Positions 1 to 7,015 of a stretch of DNA of 33,914 bases are shown here, one piece after another (the stretch's first letter is position 1; every line of letters starts with the position of its first letter). A program made the translations under genes and the position numbers. Origin of the DNA: Nonomuraea turkmeniaca (GTDB taxonomy: Bacteria; Actinomycetota; Actinomycetes; Streptosporangiales; Streptosporangiaceae). The stretch lies in NCBI RefSeq assembly GCF_005889735.1, contig NZ_VCKY01000112.1:1-33914 (forward strand). Reading direction: 5' to 3'. Below the pieces are notes generated by a model that saw only the letters and a list, made by a program, of their open reading frames with translations, searched no databases and was not told the DNA's origin.

Positions 1-406
1 CTCCTGGACCGGCTGGATGCCCGAGAACAGGCCCTGACCCGCCAGATCGAGCAGACCCAGACCGACATCGACTCCTTGACCGCGCGGCTCAGTGAACTCA
101 GCCAGGAGGTCGAGCATCTGCGGATCAGCCGCAAGACGCTCCTGTCCCTCGCTGAAGCGGACCCCGCTCCGGCCGAACCGGACGCGCCGCGGCTGGTCGG
201 CTTCGATCATCCCTACTACCAGCAGATCCTCACCGTCTTCGGCCAGGCCGAGGGCTCTCTACGCGCCCGCGACCTGGCGCTGGCGATGGGCCTTGCCCCT
301 GACGCCCAACGGCATCCAAAACGTCCGCGCCAAGCTCAAACGCCTGGCCAGCCGCGGCATCCTCGTCGAAACCGAGCCCGGCTTGTCCACCCAGCCGCGC
401 CCGTAG
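1..406 (+). pseudogene. Frameshifted remnant: coiled-coil plus winged-helix-like protein
   Basis: The reading frame is open from base 1, so the 5' end lies outside the window. The first part is a heptad-rich coiled coil (LLDRLDAREQALTRQIEQ, then SLTARLSELSQEVEHL). It is followed by a helical segment ending RARDLALAMG that looks like the start of a winged helix. Near base 291 the frame moves from frame 1 to frame 2, and only frame 2 gives a sensible end (LTPNGIQNVRAKLKRLASRG, then ILVETEPGLSTQPRP and TAG at 404-406). One extra C in the run at 291-292 explains the shift. Without correction, frame 1 runs on to 477 as low-quality arginine/proline-rich sequence. Proteins of this build are, from memory, common beside transposase genes in actinomycetes, and I cannot name a function. 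A sequencing error is the alternative. Confidence 0.55.
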
Positions 407-493
407 ACCGAACAGCGACCCACCGACCCGCAGACCTCATCCGACCGCAACAACGAAAGGGGCATCAGCTCGTGTAACGCACTCTTATGAAGT

Positions 494-530
494 GCCGAGG
501 TCCCTGCCTGATGGGGCGGGGGGCCTCGGC
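494..530 (-). terminator. Hairpin terminator after the PGQ-repeat membrane protein
   Basis: An 11-bp stem pairs 494-504 with 520-530 (one G-T pair) around a 15-nt loop. It begins 8 bases after the TGA of the minus-strand gene ending at 539. There is no T-run, which is usual for actinobacterial terminators. The same hairpin could stop plus-strand transcription coming from the remnant at 1-406. Confidence 0.55.
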
Positions 531-538
531 GCCGTCGG

Positions 539-2248
539 TCATTTCAGGCCGGCGAGGAAGCTTTTGGCGAGCTGCGCAACGGCCCGTTGCGCAGAGGAGG
601 ACTCGAAGACCGGCTCCTTGTAGCCTTGGGCGCCGACGACACCGCCACCGGCCGTCGTACCCCTGAAAGTGAAATCGACCGTCCGTTCGCCGATCAATAC
701 CTTGATCAGGATTTCCTTCCTAGGCGCCTCGTCCGGCCGACCCGGCCTGGTGGTGGTGGAGACCACGGCGAACGCCTTCTCGCCGAGTCCGGAGAGCTCC
801 TGGCGAGGCTCGTAGTCGACGTGGATGTTGTCGTCGCCGATGCCGCCCTTGGCGCGATAGCGGTCGTACTTCTTGGCATCTCGATCGAACTGGAACGCCG
901 ATCCGGTGCCGCCGCCGCCCCAGTCGACCACGTGGATGCGCAGTTCGCCGCCCCGGCTGGTGTACCCCTGTCCGGGCTCGTGCTTGACCGCCTCACTGAT
1001 CCGCCACGTGCAGGTGGTCTGCTGGATTCTGCCGTCGTTACCGCCGACGGATGGTCCTTCAGCGGTGGGGAAGAATGCCGACTCGATGTTCTTGGCGGTG
1101 AGGGTCGCGCACGGCCCGGTGAGCTTTACCTTGCCGGGGTCCTTGGCCATTTCCGCGGTGATGAGCTCGGCGACCTTGCCGGCCGCAGCCCTCACCTCGT
1201 CGCCGTTGGGGTATTTGTTGCCGCTCCGGTTGTCGCCGCCGTACTCGACCTGGATCAGCCAGGGCCCCAGCCGGACGAACACGTTGGCCTTGAGGCCGCT
1301 GTGTCCGAATGAGGACTGACTGTACGACGCGTCGCCGTACTCCAGCTCCTTGAGCTCGCCGAACGCCGAGCCGGAGGTTCTTCCGTCGACCCGCTTGCCG
1401 TCCCGGACGTTGACCCGCCGCTGGTGCTCTTCCTTGTCGTTGTCGAACTGCTCCTTGGCGTACTCAACCGCGTTCTGTCGTTCGGTGCTCTTGGCTTCCA
1501 CCGAGATGCTTAGAGAGCGAAAGCCGATGACGCCGTCGCCGACGTCCATCTTGTTGTTGGACCACTTGCACGCGGCCCGCTTCTCGCTTGCGGTGGCCGC
1601 ACTTGTTGACGAATCCTTCCCACCGTATTTACCGTCGGTGACCAGGCTCTTGCGGACGTCGTCCGGAATGGCGGCGCAGAGTTGGTCGCCGGTGATCGGC
1701 CGCAATTTCACCGCCTCGGCAGTCTTCACCCCTTTGCCCGTCGGCGATGGCGGCCGGACCGAACTACGCCGTTCTCCGGTGGAGCTCAAGAACGATCCGT
1801 CGCCGCCACCGGGGCGAAGGAGCATCCAGCCCACGCCCAGCCCGGCGATCAGGACGACGGCGAGCACAGCGGCTACGGCGATCAGCAACCCCTTCCCGCC
1901 ACCACTGCGCCGGGGAGGCGGCCACGGCCCTCCGCTGCCGCCCGGCGCCGGTCCCGGTGGGATCGGCGGAAAGCCACCGGCATGCCTGCCCCCCCTTCCG
2001 GGCGGTCCCGCCATTCCAGGCTGGCCTGGCATTCCGGGCTGGCCTGGCATTCCGGGCTGGCCTGGCATTCCGGGCTGGCCTGGCATTCCGGGCTGGCCTG
2101 GCATTCCATTCGGCTGCGTCATTCCAGGCTGGCCCGGCATACCAGTCGGCCCCATCGGACCGGGCTGGCCCGGCATTCCAGGCGCGCCAGGTCCCTGCGG
2201 CTGCCAGCCGGGGACCTGCCCGGGAGATGGTGGGAATGGGGTCGACAT
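539..2248 (-). CDS. Membrane-anchored protein with PGMPGQ repeats and two extracytoplasmic domains
   Basis: 569 aa. Residues 1-110 are Pro/Gly/Met-rich, with a collagen-like hexapeptide PGMPGQ repeated in tandem. One hydrophobic segment (about 121-146, GLLIAVAAVLAVVLIAG) follows a short basic stretch. This suggests a cytoplasmic proline-rich N-terminus and an extracytoplasmic C-terminal part of about 420 residues. That part contains two similar halves, each opening with a cysteine (LCAAIPDDVRKSL and PCATLTAKNIESAF) and holding a second cysteine in a C-x-W motif (CKW, CTW). This resembles the DUF3558-type layout of actinobacterial cell-envelope proteins. The resemblance is by pattern only and no enzymatic motif is visible. 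ATG at 2248 has GAGAGG six bases upstream. It is monocistronic, with a terminator just downstream. Function unknown. Confidence 0.85.
   Translation of the reverse strand: MSTPFPPSPGQVPGWQPQGPGAPGMPGQPGPMGPTGMPGQPGMTQPNGMPGQPGMPGQPGMPGQPGMPGQPGMPGQPGMAGPPGRGGRHAGGFPPIPPGPAPGGSGGPWPPPRRSGGGKGLLIAVAAVLAVVLIAGLGVGWMLLRPGGGDGSFLSSTGERRSSVRPPSPTGKGVKTAEAVKLRPITGDQLCAAIPDDVRKSLVTDGKYGGKDSSTSAATASEKRAACKWSNNKMDVGDGVIGFRSLSISVEAKSTERQNAVEYAKEQFDNDKEEHQRRVNVRDGKRVDGRTSGSAFGELKELEYGDASYSQSSFGHSGLKANVFVRLGPWLIQVEYGGDNRSGNKYPNGDEVRAAAGKVAELITAEMAKDPGKVKLTGPCATLTAKNIESAFFPTAEGPSVGGNDGRIQQTTCTWRISEAVKHEPGQGYTSRGGELRIHVVDWGGGGTGSAFQFDRDAKKYDRYRAKGGIGDDNIHVDYEPRQELSGLGEKAFAVVSTTTRPGRPDEAPRKEILIKVLIGERTVDFTFRGTTAGGGVVGAQGYKEPVFESSSAQRAVAQLAKSFLAGLK
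2019..2108 (-). repeat. Five tandem 18-bp units encoding PGMPGQ
   Basis: Five head-to-tail 18-bp units start at 2019, 2037, 2055, 2073 and 2091. They are identical except for the last base of the fifth. Diverged copies flank the array on both sides (2121-2190). The unit length keeps the frame, so copy number can change without breaking the protein. Near-perfect identity suggests recent slippage or homogenisation. Confidence 0.9.
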
Positions 2249-2561
2249 CAGCGGCCTCTCAGCACAGATCAGCGGTTGTTCGGCGGAATCCTAGTGCGCG
2301 TGCCCGTTGTCCAGGCGCGCGGAGATCGACCGTAAGCCGTTCTCGGGGATAGTGCCGGCGATGTCAGACCGATGCCGCCCGAGCCGTTCGTACCGCCTGC
2401 GGTAGCACCAGGCGCGCATGCCCGTGACGGCCACCATAGCCGAGATGCCGTATCTCAATGTCCCCCGCCTTGCCCCCTCGAACGAAAGGGGTGATTGCTG
2501 CCCCTCGGCCGGCAGCTACCCGCACAGCACGGCATGCGCTGCCCGGCGCCTGTACCGCAGC

Positions 2562-2589
2562 TTGTCGACAGCCTACGGAAAGGGATAAT
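2562..2589 (+). promoter_or_regulatory. Candidate housekeeping-sigma promoter
   Basis: TTGTCG (2562-2567), a 16-base spacer and GATAAT (2584-2589) form a recognisable sigma-70-like promoter in very GC-rich DNA. The expected start of transcription (about 2596) falls on an ATG (2596-2598) that opens only a 13-codon frame ending in TGA. Either the transcript is non-coding or leads a very short peptide, or the gene it once served has decayed. Confidence 0.35.
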
Positions 2590-2817
2590 GCGGGCATGTC
2601 AGGCGAACGCCCCACAATCAGGTCACAAATCGGTTGAGTCGCTGCGACCCACGGCAGCGGGCCTTGTGGCCGGCCTGTTCGTGCCGACCGTTGGCCTCCT
2701 GGCGGGAATCGGCTCGGTGCCGTACTTCGCGGGAGCCCCGTCATCACAGAGCTCCGGGCCCGCGCGTACACGCACATCCCCTACCCCCTGGCCGCGTCCC
2801 TCGCCCTCGGTTGAAAG

Positions 2818-2988
2818 GTGGGGCGGTTGTCCAACAGCGCCGGAAGATGGCGGCTGGAGGTGACCTGGGGAGTCCAGCCCAACAAGGCGATCTTCACCCG
2901 CATAAGGATCAAGGGCGGCCGGATCAGCGATGCCGCCTACCGACCGCCCTTCGACGATCTCTTCCGCACGTCGAATGCGGAACACCGG
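2818..2988 (+). pseudogene. Possible recombinase C-terminal remnant beside tRNA-Ala
   Basis: The plus frame from ATG 2818 reads RWRLEVTWGVQPNKAIFTRI and then RIKGGRISDAAYRPPFDDLF before entering the tRNA in antisense. The pattern (hydrophobic-basic strand, GGRI, then an aromatic/proline end with PPF..LF) resembles the last residues of many actinobacterial serine recombinases. Stops at about 2812 and earlier in the same frame show that no full gene precedes it. The likeness is weak and from memory. It could be random high-GC translation. Confidence 0.22.
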
Positions 2989-3061
2989 TGGAGCTATGGG
3001 GATTCGAACCCCAGACCTCCTCCATGCCATGGAGGCGCGCTACCAACTGCGCTATAGCCCC
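2989..3061 (-). tRNA. tRNA-Ala (anticodon GGC)
   Basis: The reverse complement folds as a full cloverleaf. The acceptor stem GGGGCTA pairs with TAGCTCC (one G-U). The D arm is GCGC..GCGC. The anticodon stem CCTCC/GGAGG encloses the loop ATGGCAT, with anticodon GGC at 3026-3028, which reads the alanine codon GCC. The T arm is TGGGG-TTCGAAT-CCCCA. The discriminator is A, and the following bases are CCG, so the final CCA is not fully encoded. It lies alone, 66 bases from the end of the regulator gene at 3128. Confidence 0.97.
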
Positions 3062-3127
3062 TGGTCACCGCTACGAGTCCACCCGTTGCGGCGCTCGGAG
3101 AGCATATAGCCATCCGCGCCGATTCGC

Positions 3128-4093
3128 CTAATCGCGCCGCCCGTCCCGCGCTCTGGCCACCAGTACGGCCAACCCGTCGAGCTGGCGGCGCAGACCGAAC
3201 TCGAAGAGCGAGTCCAGGTCCACGTCGAGTCCCGGCTGCGACACGACCTTGGCCAACGTGGGGTAGGCGCCGGAGGCGAACATCTCGCCCAGCTCGGCCT
3301 CCCGCGCTCGCATCCACTCGTCGTCAGTGATCCCCGTCTCCGTCCGCGCCCGCTCCTCGGCCTCCAGGCTCACGGCGGTGCCGCGGATGAAGTTGATGAG
3401 GGACATGGCGGCGTGCAGCATGGTGTTGGCGTCGAGGCCGAGCCCGTCCACCGCGTGCAGCAGCCGGTCGGTGTGGGCCATCCCGTTGGGGACGAACTGG
3501 GGCCTGGTCAGGGAGACGGCCTGAGCCAGCCAGGGATGGCGGCGGTGGATACGCCACTGCCGGCGCAGCGCCACCTCCAGCTGGGCCCGCCAGCCACGTG
3601 CCTGGCCAGGCGCCGCCCGTGCGGCCTCCAGCCCGGCTGGACCGCGATGCGGCGGGTCCTCGCCGTAGACCGCGTCGGCCATCAGGTGGACGAGCTCGTC
3701 CTTGCCGTCCACATGCCGGTACAGGGACATGGCGGAGGCACCCAGCTCGGCGGCGATGCGCCGCATGGAGACGGCGGCCAGCCCCTCCGCGTCGGCGATC
3801 TCGACGGCCGCCCGGACGATGCGCTGCCTGGTGAGGTCCTCCGCAGGCGGCTGCCGCTCCGGCCCGGCGACCACGGTCCCGACGCCGGGCACAGCCCGCG
3901 TCAGCCCCTCCTCCTGGAGCCGGCCGAGGACCTTGCTGGCGGTCGCCATCGCGACGCCCCACTCCCGGACGATCTGCCGGGTCGAGGGCACCCGGTCACC
4001 CGCCGTCAGCTCTCCAGCCACGATGCGGCGCCGGATCTCGTCGACGATCCGGAGGTAGGGCACATCCCCCGCTCGTATGCCCGGACTATCCAC
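3128..4093 (-). CDS. GntR-type winged helix fused to TetR-type regulator
   Basis: 321 aa from GTG 4093, which has GGGAGG seven bases upstream. An open frame continues up to 4198, but that extension would translate the operator region. Residues 10-75 are a GntR-type winged helix (PYLRIVDEIRRRIVAGEL, GDRVPSTRQI, LGRLQEEGLTRAVPGVGT). A short linker leads to a TetR-type helix-turn-helix (about 92-140: RIVRAAVEIADAEGLAAVSM, RRIAAELGASAMSLYRHVDG). The rest is a TetR_C-like ligand/dimer domain of about 180 residues. Two complete DNA-binding modules in one chain are unusual but recur in actinomycetes. The gene is divergent from the FAD monooxygenase at 4241. By context it is probably a local repressor that releases on binding the enzyme's substrate, and of its own gene. 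Confidence 0.88.
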   Translation of the reverse strand: MDSPGIRAGDVPYLRIVDEIRRRIVAGELTAGDRVPSTRQIVREWGVAMATASKVLGRLQEEGLTRAVPGVGTVVAGPERQPPAEDLTRQRIVRAAVEIADAEGLAAVSMRRIAAELGASAMSLYRHVDGKDELVHLMADAVYGEDPPHRGPAGLEAARAAPGQARGWRAQLEVALRRQWRIHRRHPWLAQAVSLTRPQFVPNGMAHTDRLLHAVDGLGLDANTMLHAAMSLINFIRGTAVSLEAEERARTETGITDDEWMRAREAELGEMFASGAYPTLAKVVSQPGLDVDLDSLFEFGLRRQLDGLAVLVARARDGRRD

Positions 4094-4109
4094 GCTCGCG
4101 CCTCCCGCC

Positions 4110-4159
4110 CTAGTGCACCAGTCCTCATCCAACCACATCGCTGACCACCAGTGCACTAG
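4110..4159. promoter_or_regulatory. Operator-like inverted repeat between regulator and monooxygenase
   Basis: CTAGTGCAC (4110-4118) is matched by GTGCACTAG (4151-4159), an exact inverted repeat of 9 bases with 32 bases between the arms. The right arm lies in CAGTGCACTAG, which is itself nearly symmetric about GTGCAC. AGTGCACT-type palindromes are typical GntR-family targets. The left arm lies just upstream of the regulator's ribosome site, and the right arm upstream of the monooxygenase promoter, so one bound regulator could control both genes. Confidence 0.6.
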
Positions 4160-4175
4160 TGCGCCCATCCCAGTC

Positions 4176-4205
4176 TTGCCACATAAACCAGCATCCATCT
4201 ATGGT
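4176..4205 (+). promoter_or_regulatory. Candidate promoter of the FAD monooxygenase
   Basis: TTGCCA (4176-4181), an 18-base spacer and TATGGT (4200-4205) stand 35 bases before ATG 4241. The operator arm at 4151-4159 ends 16 bases upstream of the -35 box. Confidence 0.4.
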
Positions 4206-4240
4206 CCGCGTACGGCGTAGACGCACTGAAGGAGCACGCC

Positions 4241-5461
4241 ATGCGCGACCTCGACATCCTCATCTCCGGCGGCGGCATCGCCGGCCCCGCGCTCGCCCAC
4301 TGGCTGGCCCGCCTCGGCCACCGCCCCACGATCGTCGAACGAGCCCCCACCCTCCGCACCGGCGGCCAGGCGGTCGACTTCCGCGGCACGACACAACTGG
4401 AGGTCCTGACCCGCATGGGCATCCGCCAGAGGGTTGAAGACGCCCAGACCCGCATGGGCGACATCACGATCGTCGACGCCCGCGGCAAGCGCGTGTCGAG
4501 CATCCCGTCGGCCGTGTTCAGCGGCGACGTCGAGATCCTGCGCGGCGCGCTGAGCCGCATCCTCCACGCCGCGTCGAACGCCGAGTGGGTCTTCGACGAC
4601 TCGATCACCACGCTGGCCGAGACCGCCGGCGGCGTGCGGGTGAGCTTCGAAAAGTCGCCGTCCCGCACGTTCGACCTGGTCGTGGGCGCGGACGGCATTC
4701 GCTCCACCGTCCGCGACCTGGCCTTCCACGAGCCCGCCGAGCTGCGCCATCTGGGTCTGCACGGCGCGATCTTCTCGGTGCCGGGAACGTACGGCCTGGA
4801 CCACGAAGGACTGATGTACAGCGTCCCCGGCCGCTGCGCCACGATCATGCGCACGGGCGGCGAGACGAGGGCCGCGCTCGACTTCGCGTCACCCACGCCG
4901 GCGTACGACCACGGGCGCCGGCGCGAGCTGATCGCGACCGCCTTCGACGGCCTCGGCTGGGAGATCCCATCCCTGCTCAGGGACATGTGGGCGGCGGAGG
5001 ACTTCTACTTCGCCCCTGCCGCCCAGGTGGTCCTGCCGCGCTGGTCGTCCGGCCGCGTGGTGCTGCTGGGCGACGCGGCCCACGCGCCCGGCCCGGGCGG
5101 GATGGGCACGGGCCTGGCCATCATCGGCGCGTACGTGCTGGCCGGCGAGCTCACGGCGGCGCCCGACCACCGCACCGCCTTCGACCGCTACGAACACGAG
5201 CTGCGCCCCTACGTCGAGAAGTGCCAGAAGCAGGCACGGGGTGCCGCCGGCTACCTGGTCCCCCAGAAGGGATCCCAGATCTGGCAGCGCAACCAGACCA
5301 TGCGCGTCCTGTCGCGCCTCCCGGGAATGGGCCTCCTCAGGAGGTTGACGGCCCCGAGCGCCATCCCGCTCAAGAACTACGCCGTGCCTCCGGATCATCA
5401 GGAGCCGGCTCCGCTCCCTCTACGACCCGGCACTGCCGCACGCCCAGGTGCCCCACACTGA
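4241..5461 (+). CDS. FAD-dependent monooxygenase (group A flavoprotein hydroxylase)
   Basis: 406 aa, near the usual length of the TetX/PHBH-like class. ATG 4241 has AAGGAG six bases upstream. The N-terminal Rossmann motif GGGIAG (10-15) binds the ADP part of FAD. GADG at about 149-152 is the DG motif that contacts NAD(P)H and FAD. GDAAH (277-281), followed by PGPGGMGTGLAIIGAYVLAG, is the GD motif that binds the flavin ribityl chain. No membrane segment is seen. Such enzymes hydroxylate aromatic or polyketide-type molecules, and some inactivate antibiotics. The paired regulator suggests induction by a small molecule, but the substrate cannot be read from sequence. The last 20 residues are proline-rich and probably unstructured. 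Confidence 0.92.
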   Translation: MRDLDILISGGGIAGPALAHWLARLGHRPTIVERAPTLRTGGQAVDFRGTTQLEVLTRMGIRQRVEDAQTRMGDITIVDARGKRVSSIPSAVFSGDVEILRGALSRILHAASNAEWVFDDSITTLAETAGGVRVSFEKSPSRTFDLVVGADGIRSTVRDLAFHEPAELRHLGLHGAIFSVPGTYGLDHEGLMYSVPGRCATIMRTGGETRAALDFASPTPAYDHGRRRELIATAFDGLGWEIPSLLRDMWAAEDFYFAPAAQVVLPRWSSGRVVLLGDAAHAPGPGGMGTGLAIIGAYVLAGELTAAPDHRTAFDRYEHELRPYVEKCQKQARGAAGYLVPQKGSQIWQRNQTMRVLSRLPGMGLLRRLTAPSAIPLKNYAVPPDHQEPAPLPLRPGTAARPGAPH

Positions 5462-5760
5462 TCGTGACCGTGTCACCCGGCACGTCCCCGGCCCTCCGGG
5501 ACGCGTACGCGATCATGCGGTTACGCGAATGCCATGGTGCTCCACTGGTCGCCACCCACGACCAGGCCGTTGACGGCCGCGCTCATCGGCAGGTCACCGT
5601 GGACCCGGGCGGCACCGGCACGCCGTCGTCCGGCCCGAGCACGGCGTAGGAGTTGGTGACGTAGAAGCGGCGTAGGAGTTGGTGACGTAGAAGCGGCGTA
5701 GGAGTTGATGACGTAGAAGCAGGGCGCCGCGTGCCGCTGCGGGCACGGCCGCTCCCGTCA
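5462..5760 (-). pseudogene. Decayed or fragmented coding sequence of unknown family
   Basis: Between the monooxygenase and the phosphatase, the minus strand gives three short runs with protein-like composition in different frames. One reads FYVTNSYAVLGPDDGVPVPP then GSTVTCR and TGA at 5583. The second starts at ATG 5586, overlapping that stop, and reads MSAAVNGLVVGGDQWSTMAF to TAA at 5521. The third starts at ATG 5516 (MIAYASRRAGDVPGDTVTIS) and runs into the end of the monooxygenase gene. The first run sits directly on the 26-bp repeat, which shifts frame with every copy. This fits a small gene broken by repeat expansion and indels. I do not recognise the family. Confidence 0.25.
5643..5720. 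repeat. Three tandem 26-bp repeats
   Basis: Units at 5643-5668, 5669-5694 and 5695-5720 are identical except for one G to A change in the third. As 26 is not a multiple of three, each copy changes the frame on both strands. The array therefore cannot be an in-frame protein repeat, and a gene reading through it is broken unless it has a single copy. No inverted repeats, spacers or cas genes are nearby. Confidence 0.92.
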
Positions 5761-5822
5761 GCTGTCGACGAGTGATGCGTCCGAGATCCGCCGCCGTACG
5801 GCCCCCGAGCCGTACGGGATGG

Positions 5823-6452
5823 TTATGCTTCGGCGTCCGGCCGGTCGTCGCTGTTGACCGGCTCCGGCAGGGTCCCGGCGTTGTGCTCGAGCAGCCGCCA
5901 GCCCTTGCGCCCTTCCTGCAGCACGGACCAGGAGCAGTTGCCCAGCCCGCCGATCGCCGGCCACAACTCCTCGGGCAGCCCGAGCAGCTCGCAGATGCCG
6001 AGCCGCAGCGCGGCGCCGTGCGAGGCCACGACCAGCAGCCCGTCATCGTCCAGCCGGCCCGCCCACCGGCGCATGGCGGCCGCCACACGTGCGGCGACGT
6101 CCTGGACCGGCTCGCCGTCCGGGGCCTCCCAGGCGGCGTACTCCACGGGCCATTGCGCGGCGATCTCCTCCCGCGTCAGCCCTTCCCACTGGCCGCCTCC
6201 GCGCTCGCGGAAGGCCTTGTCGACGGCCACGTCGAGCCCGACGACACGCCCGAGCGCCAGCGCCGTGTCGTTGGCCCTTTGCAGGTCGGAGGAGACGATG
6301 AGGGTAGGCCGCAGGGAGGCCAGCAGCGACGCGGCCCTGGTCGCCTGCGCGACGCCGGTCTCGTCGAGCGGGATGTCGGAGTGTCCTTGGAAACGCTGCT
6401 CAACGTTCCACAGCGTCTGCCCATGTCGCAGACATACGATCCGCTTGCTCAT
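5823..6452 (-). CDS. gpgP: Histidine phosphatase family protein, GpgP-like
   Basis: 209 aa. LRHGQT at residues 7-12 is the catalytic RHG motif of the phosphoglycerate mutase/histidine phosphatase superfamily. SSDLQRANDTA (about 54-64) holds the second arginine, and VVASHGAALR (about 140-149) the second histidine. ATG 6452 has GAGGAA five bases upstream. The order nadD-rsfS-this gene matches M. tuberculosis Rv2421c-Rv2420c-Rv2419c. There the last gene is glucosyl-3-phosphoglycerate phosphatase, which removes phosphate in the second step of methylglucose lipopolysaccharide synthesis. The family assignment is firm. The substrate rests on synteny, and other small phosphate esters are possible. 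Confidence 0.88.
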   Translation of the reverse strand: MSKRIVCLRHGQTLWNVEQRFQGHSDIPLDETGVAQATRAASLLASLRPTLIVSSDLQRANDTALALGRVVGLDVAVDKAFRERGGGQWEGLTREEIAAQWPVEYAAWEAPDGEPVQDVAARVAAAMRRWAGRLDDDGLLVVASHGAALRLGICELLGLPEELWPAIGGLGNCSWSVLQEGRKGWRLLEHNAGTLPEPVNSDDRPDAEA

Positions 6453-6528
6453 GCGGATTCCTCGCCGGAAGGCTCGTCATCAGCATGATCATTGCTGCTG
6501 CGTCTAATGGTTCGTTCGCTCCGCTCAC

Positions 6529-6924
6529 TCACGCGCGCGTCCGCTGGAGGTTGGCCTGCATGACGCTCTCCGGCAGCGGGATGGCCGGGCAGTCCTTCCA
6601 CAGGCGCTCGAGCGCGTAGAACGTACGGTCCTCTTCGTGCTGGACGTGCACGACGATGTCGATGTAGTCGAGCAGCACCCAGCGGCCCTCGCGCTCGCCC
6701 TCGCGGCGGACGGGCTTGGCGTCGGCCTCGGTGCGCAGCCGCTCCTCGATCTCGTCGACGATGGCACGGACCTGACGGTCGTTGGTGGCGGAGCACAGCA
6801 GGAAGGCGTCGGTGATGACGAGCTGTTCGCTCACGTCGTAGGCGAGGATGTCATCGGCCAGCTTGTCGGCCGCGGCCTCCGCGGCGATGCGCACGAGCTG
6901 GACGGATCTGTCAGATGCGGTCAC
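6529..6924 (-). CDS. rsfS: Ribosome silencing factor RsfS
   Basis: 131 aa. RsfS binds ribosomal protein L14 on the 50S subunit and blocks subunit joining when nutrients are scarce. The family core is clear: KLADDILAYDVSEQLVITDA, SATNDRQVRAIVDEIEE, REGEREGRWVLLDYIDIVVH and FYALERLWKDC. The GTG at 6924 was chosen because conserved sequence begins there (SVQLVRIAAEAAADK). AGGAGG lies 13 bases upstream, which is long. The open frame extends to 7335, but only as a shadow of nadD. The gene lies 91 bases after nadD and 76 bases before the phosphatase, probably in one transcript. A 15-residue C-terminal extension after the usual end (VMQANLQRTRA) is not conserved. Confidence 0.95.
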   Translation of the reverse strand: MTASDRSVQLVRIAAEAAADKLADDILAYDVSEQLVITDAFLLCSATNDRQVRAIVDEIEERLRTEADAKPVRREGEREGRWVLLDYIDIVVHVQHEEDRTFYALERLWKDCPAIPLPESVMQANLQRTRA

Positions 6925-7015
6925 GATGCGGGTCTGTCCTCCTGTGTCGGCAGCATGCCCATATGTTGAGGGTACCCTTCCGGCCCGAAACCCCTCACGT
7001 GCGGCACGGAGAGGT

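Larger units (their letters stand above)
2249..2988. other. 740-bp stretch without a convincing intact gene
   Basis: Bases 2249-2560 hold only the upstream region of the repeat-protein gene. All six frames there give low-quality or short translations. Bases 2562-2590 carry a promoter-like sequence (separate entry). A plus-strand frame from ATG 2588 to 2863 (91 aa) has one hydrophobic stretch (AAGLVAGLFVPTVGLLAG), but its ribosome site is only 3 bases away and its start lies inside the predicted -10 box. Bases 2818-2970 look like the tail of a decayed gene (separate entry). The region lies against the 3' side of tRNA-Ala, a usual place for integrated and decaying elements. Confidence 0.5.

Noticed and set aside
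2364..2777. 137-codon minus-strand open frame
   Set aside because: No ribosome site, no motif, and arginine-rich composition typical of a wrong frame. It overlaps a plus-strand promoter candidate.
4094..4198. Upstream extension of the fused regulator
   Set aside because: It would translate the operator and promoter region. The GTG at 4093 has a good ribosome site, and the family begins there.
5643..5720. CRISPR-like array
   Set aside because: Three directly abutting 26-bp copies with no spacers and no cas genes; a simple tandem repeat.
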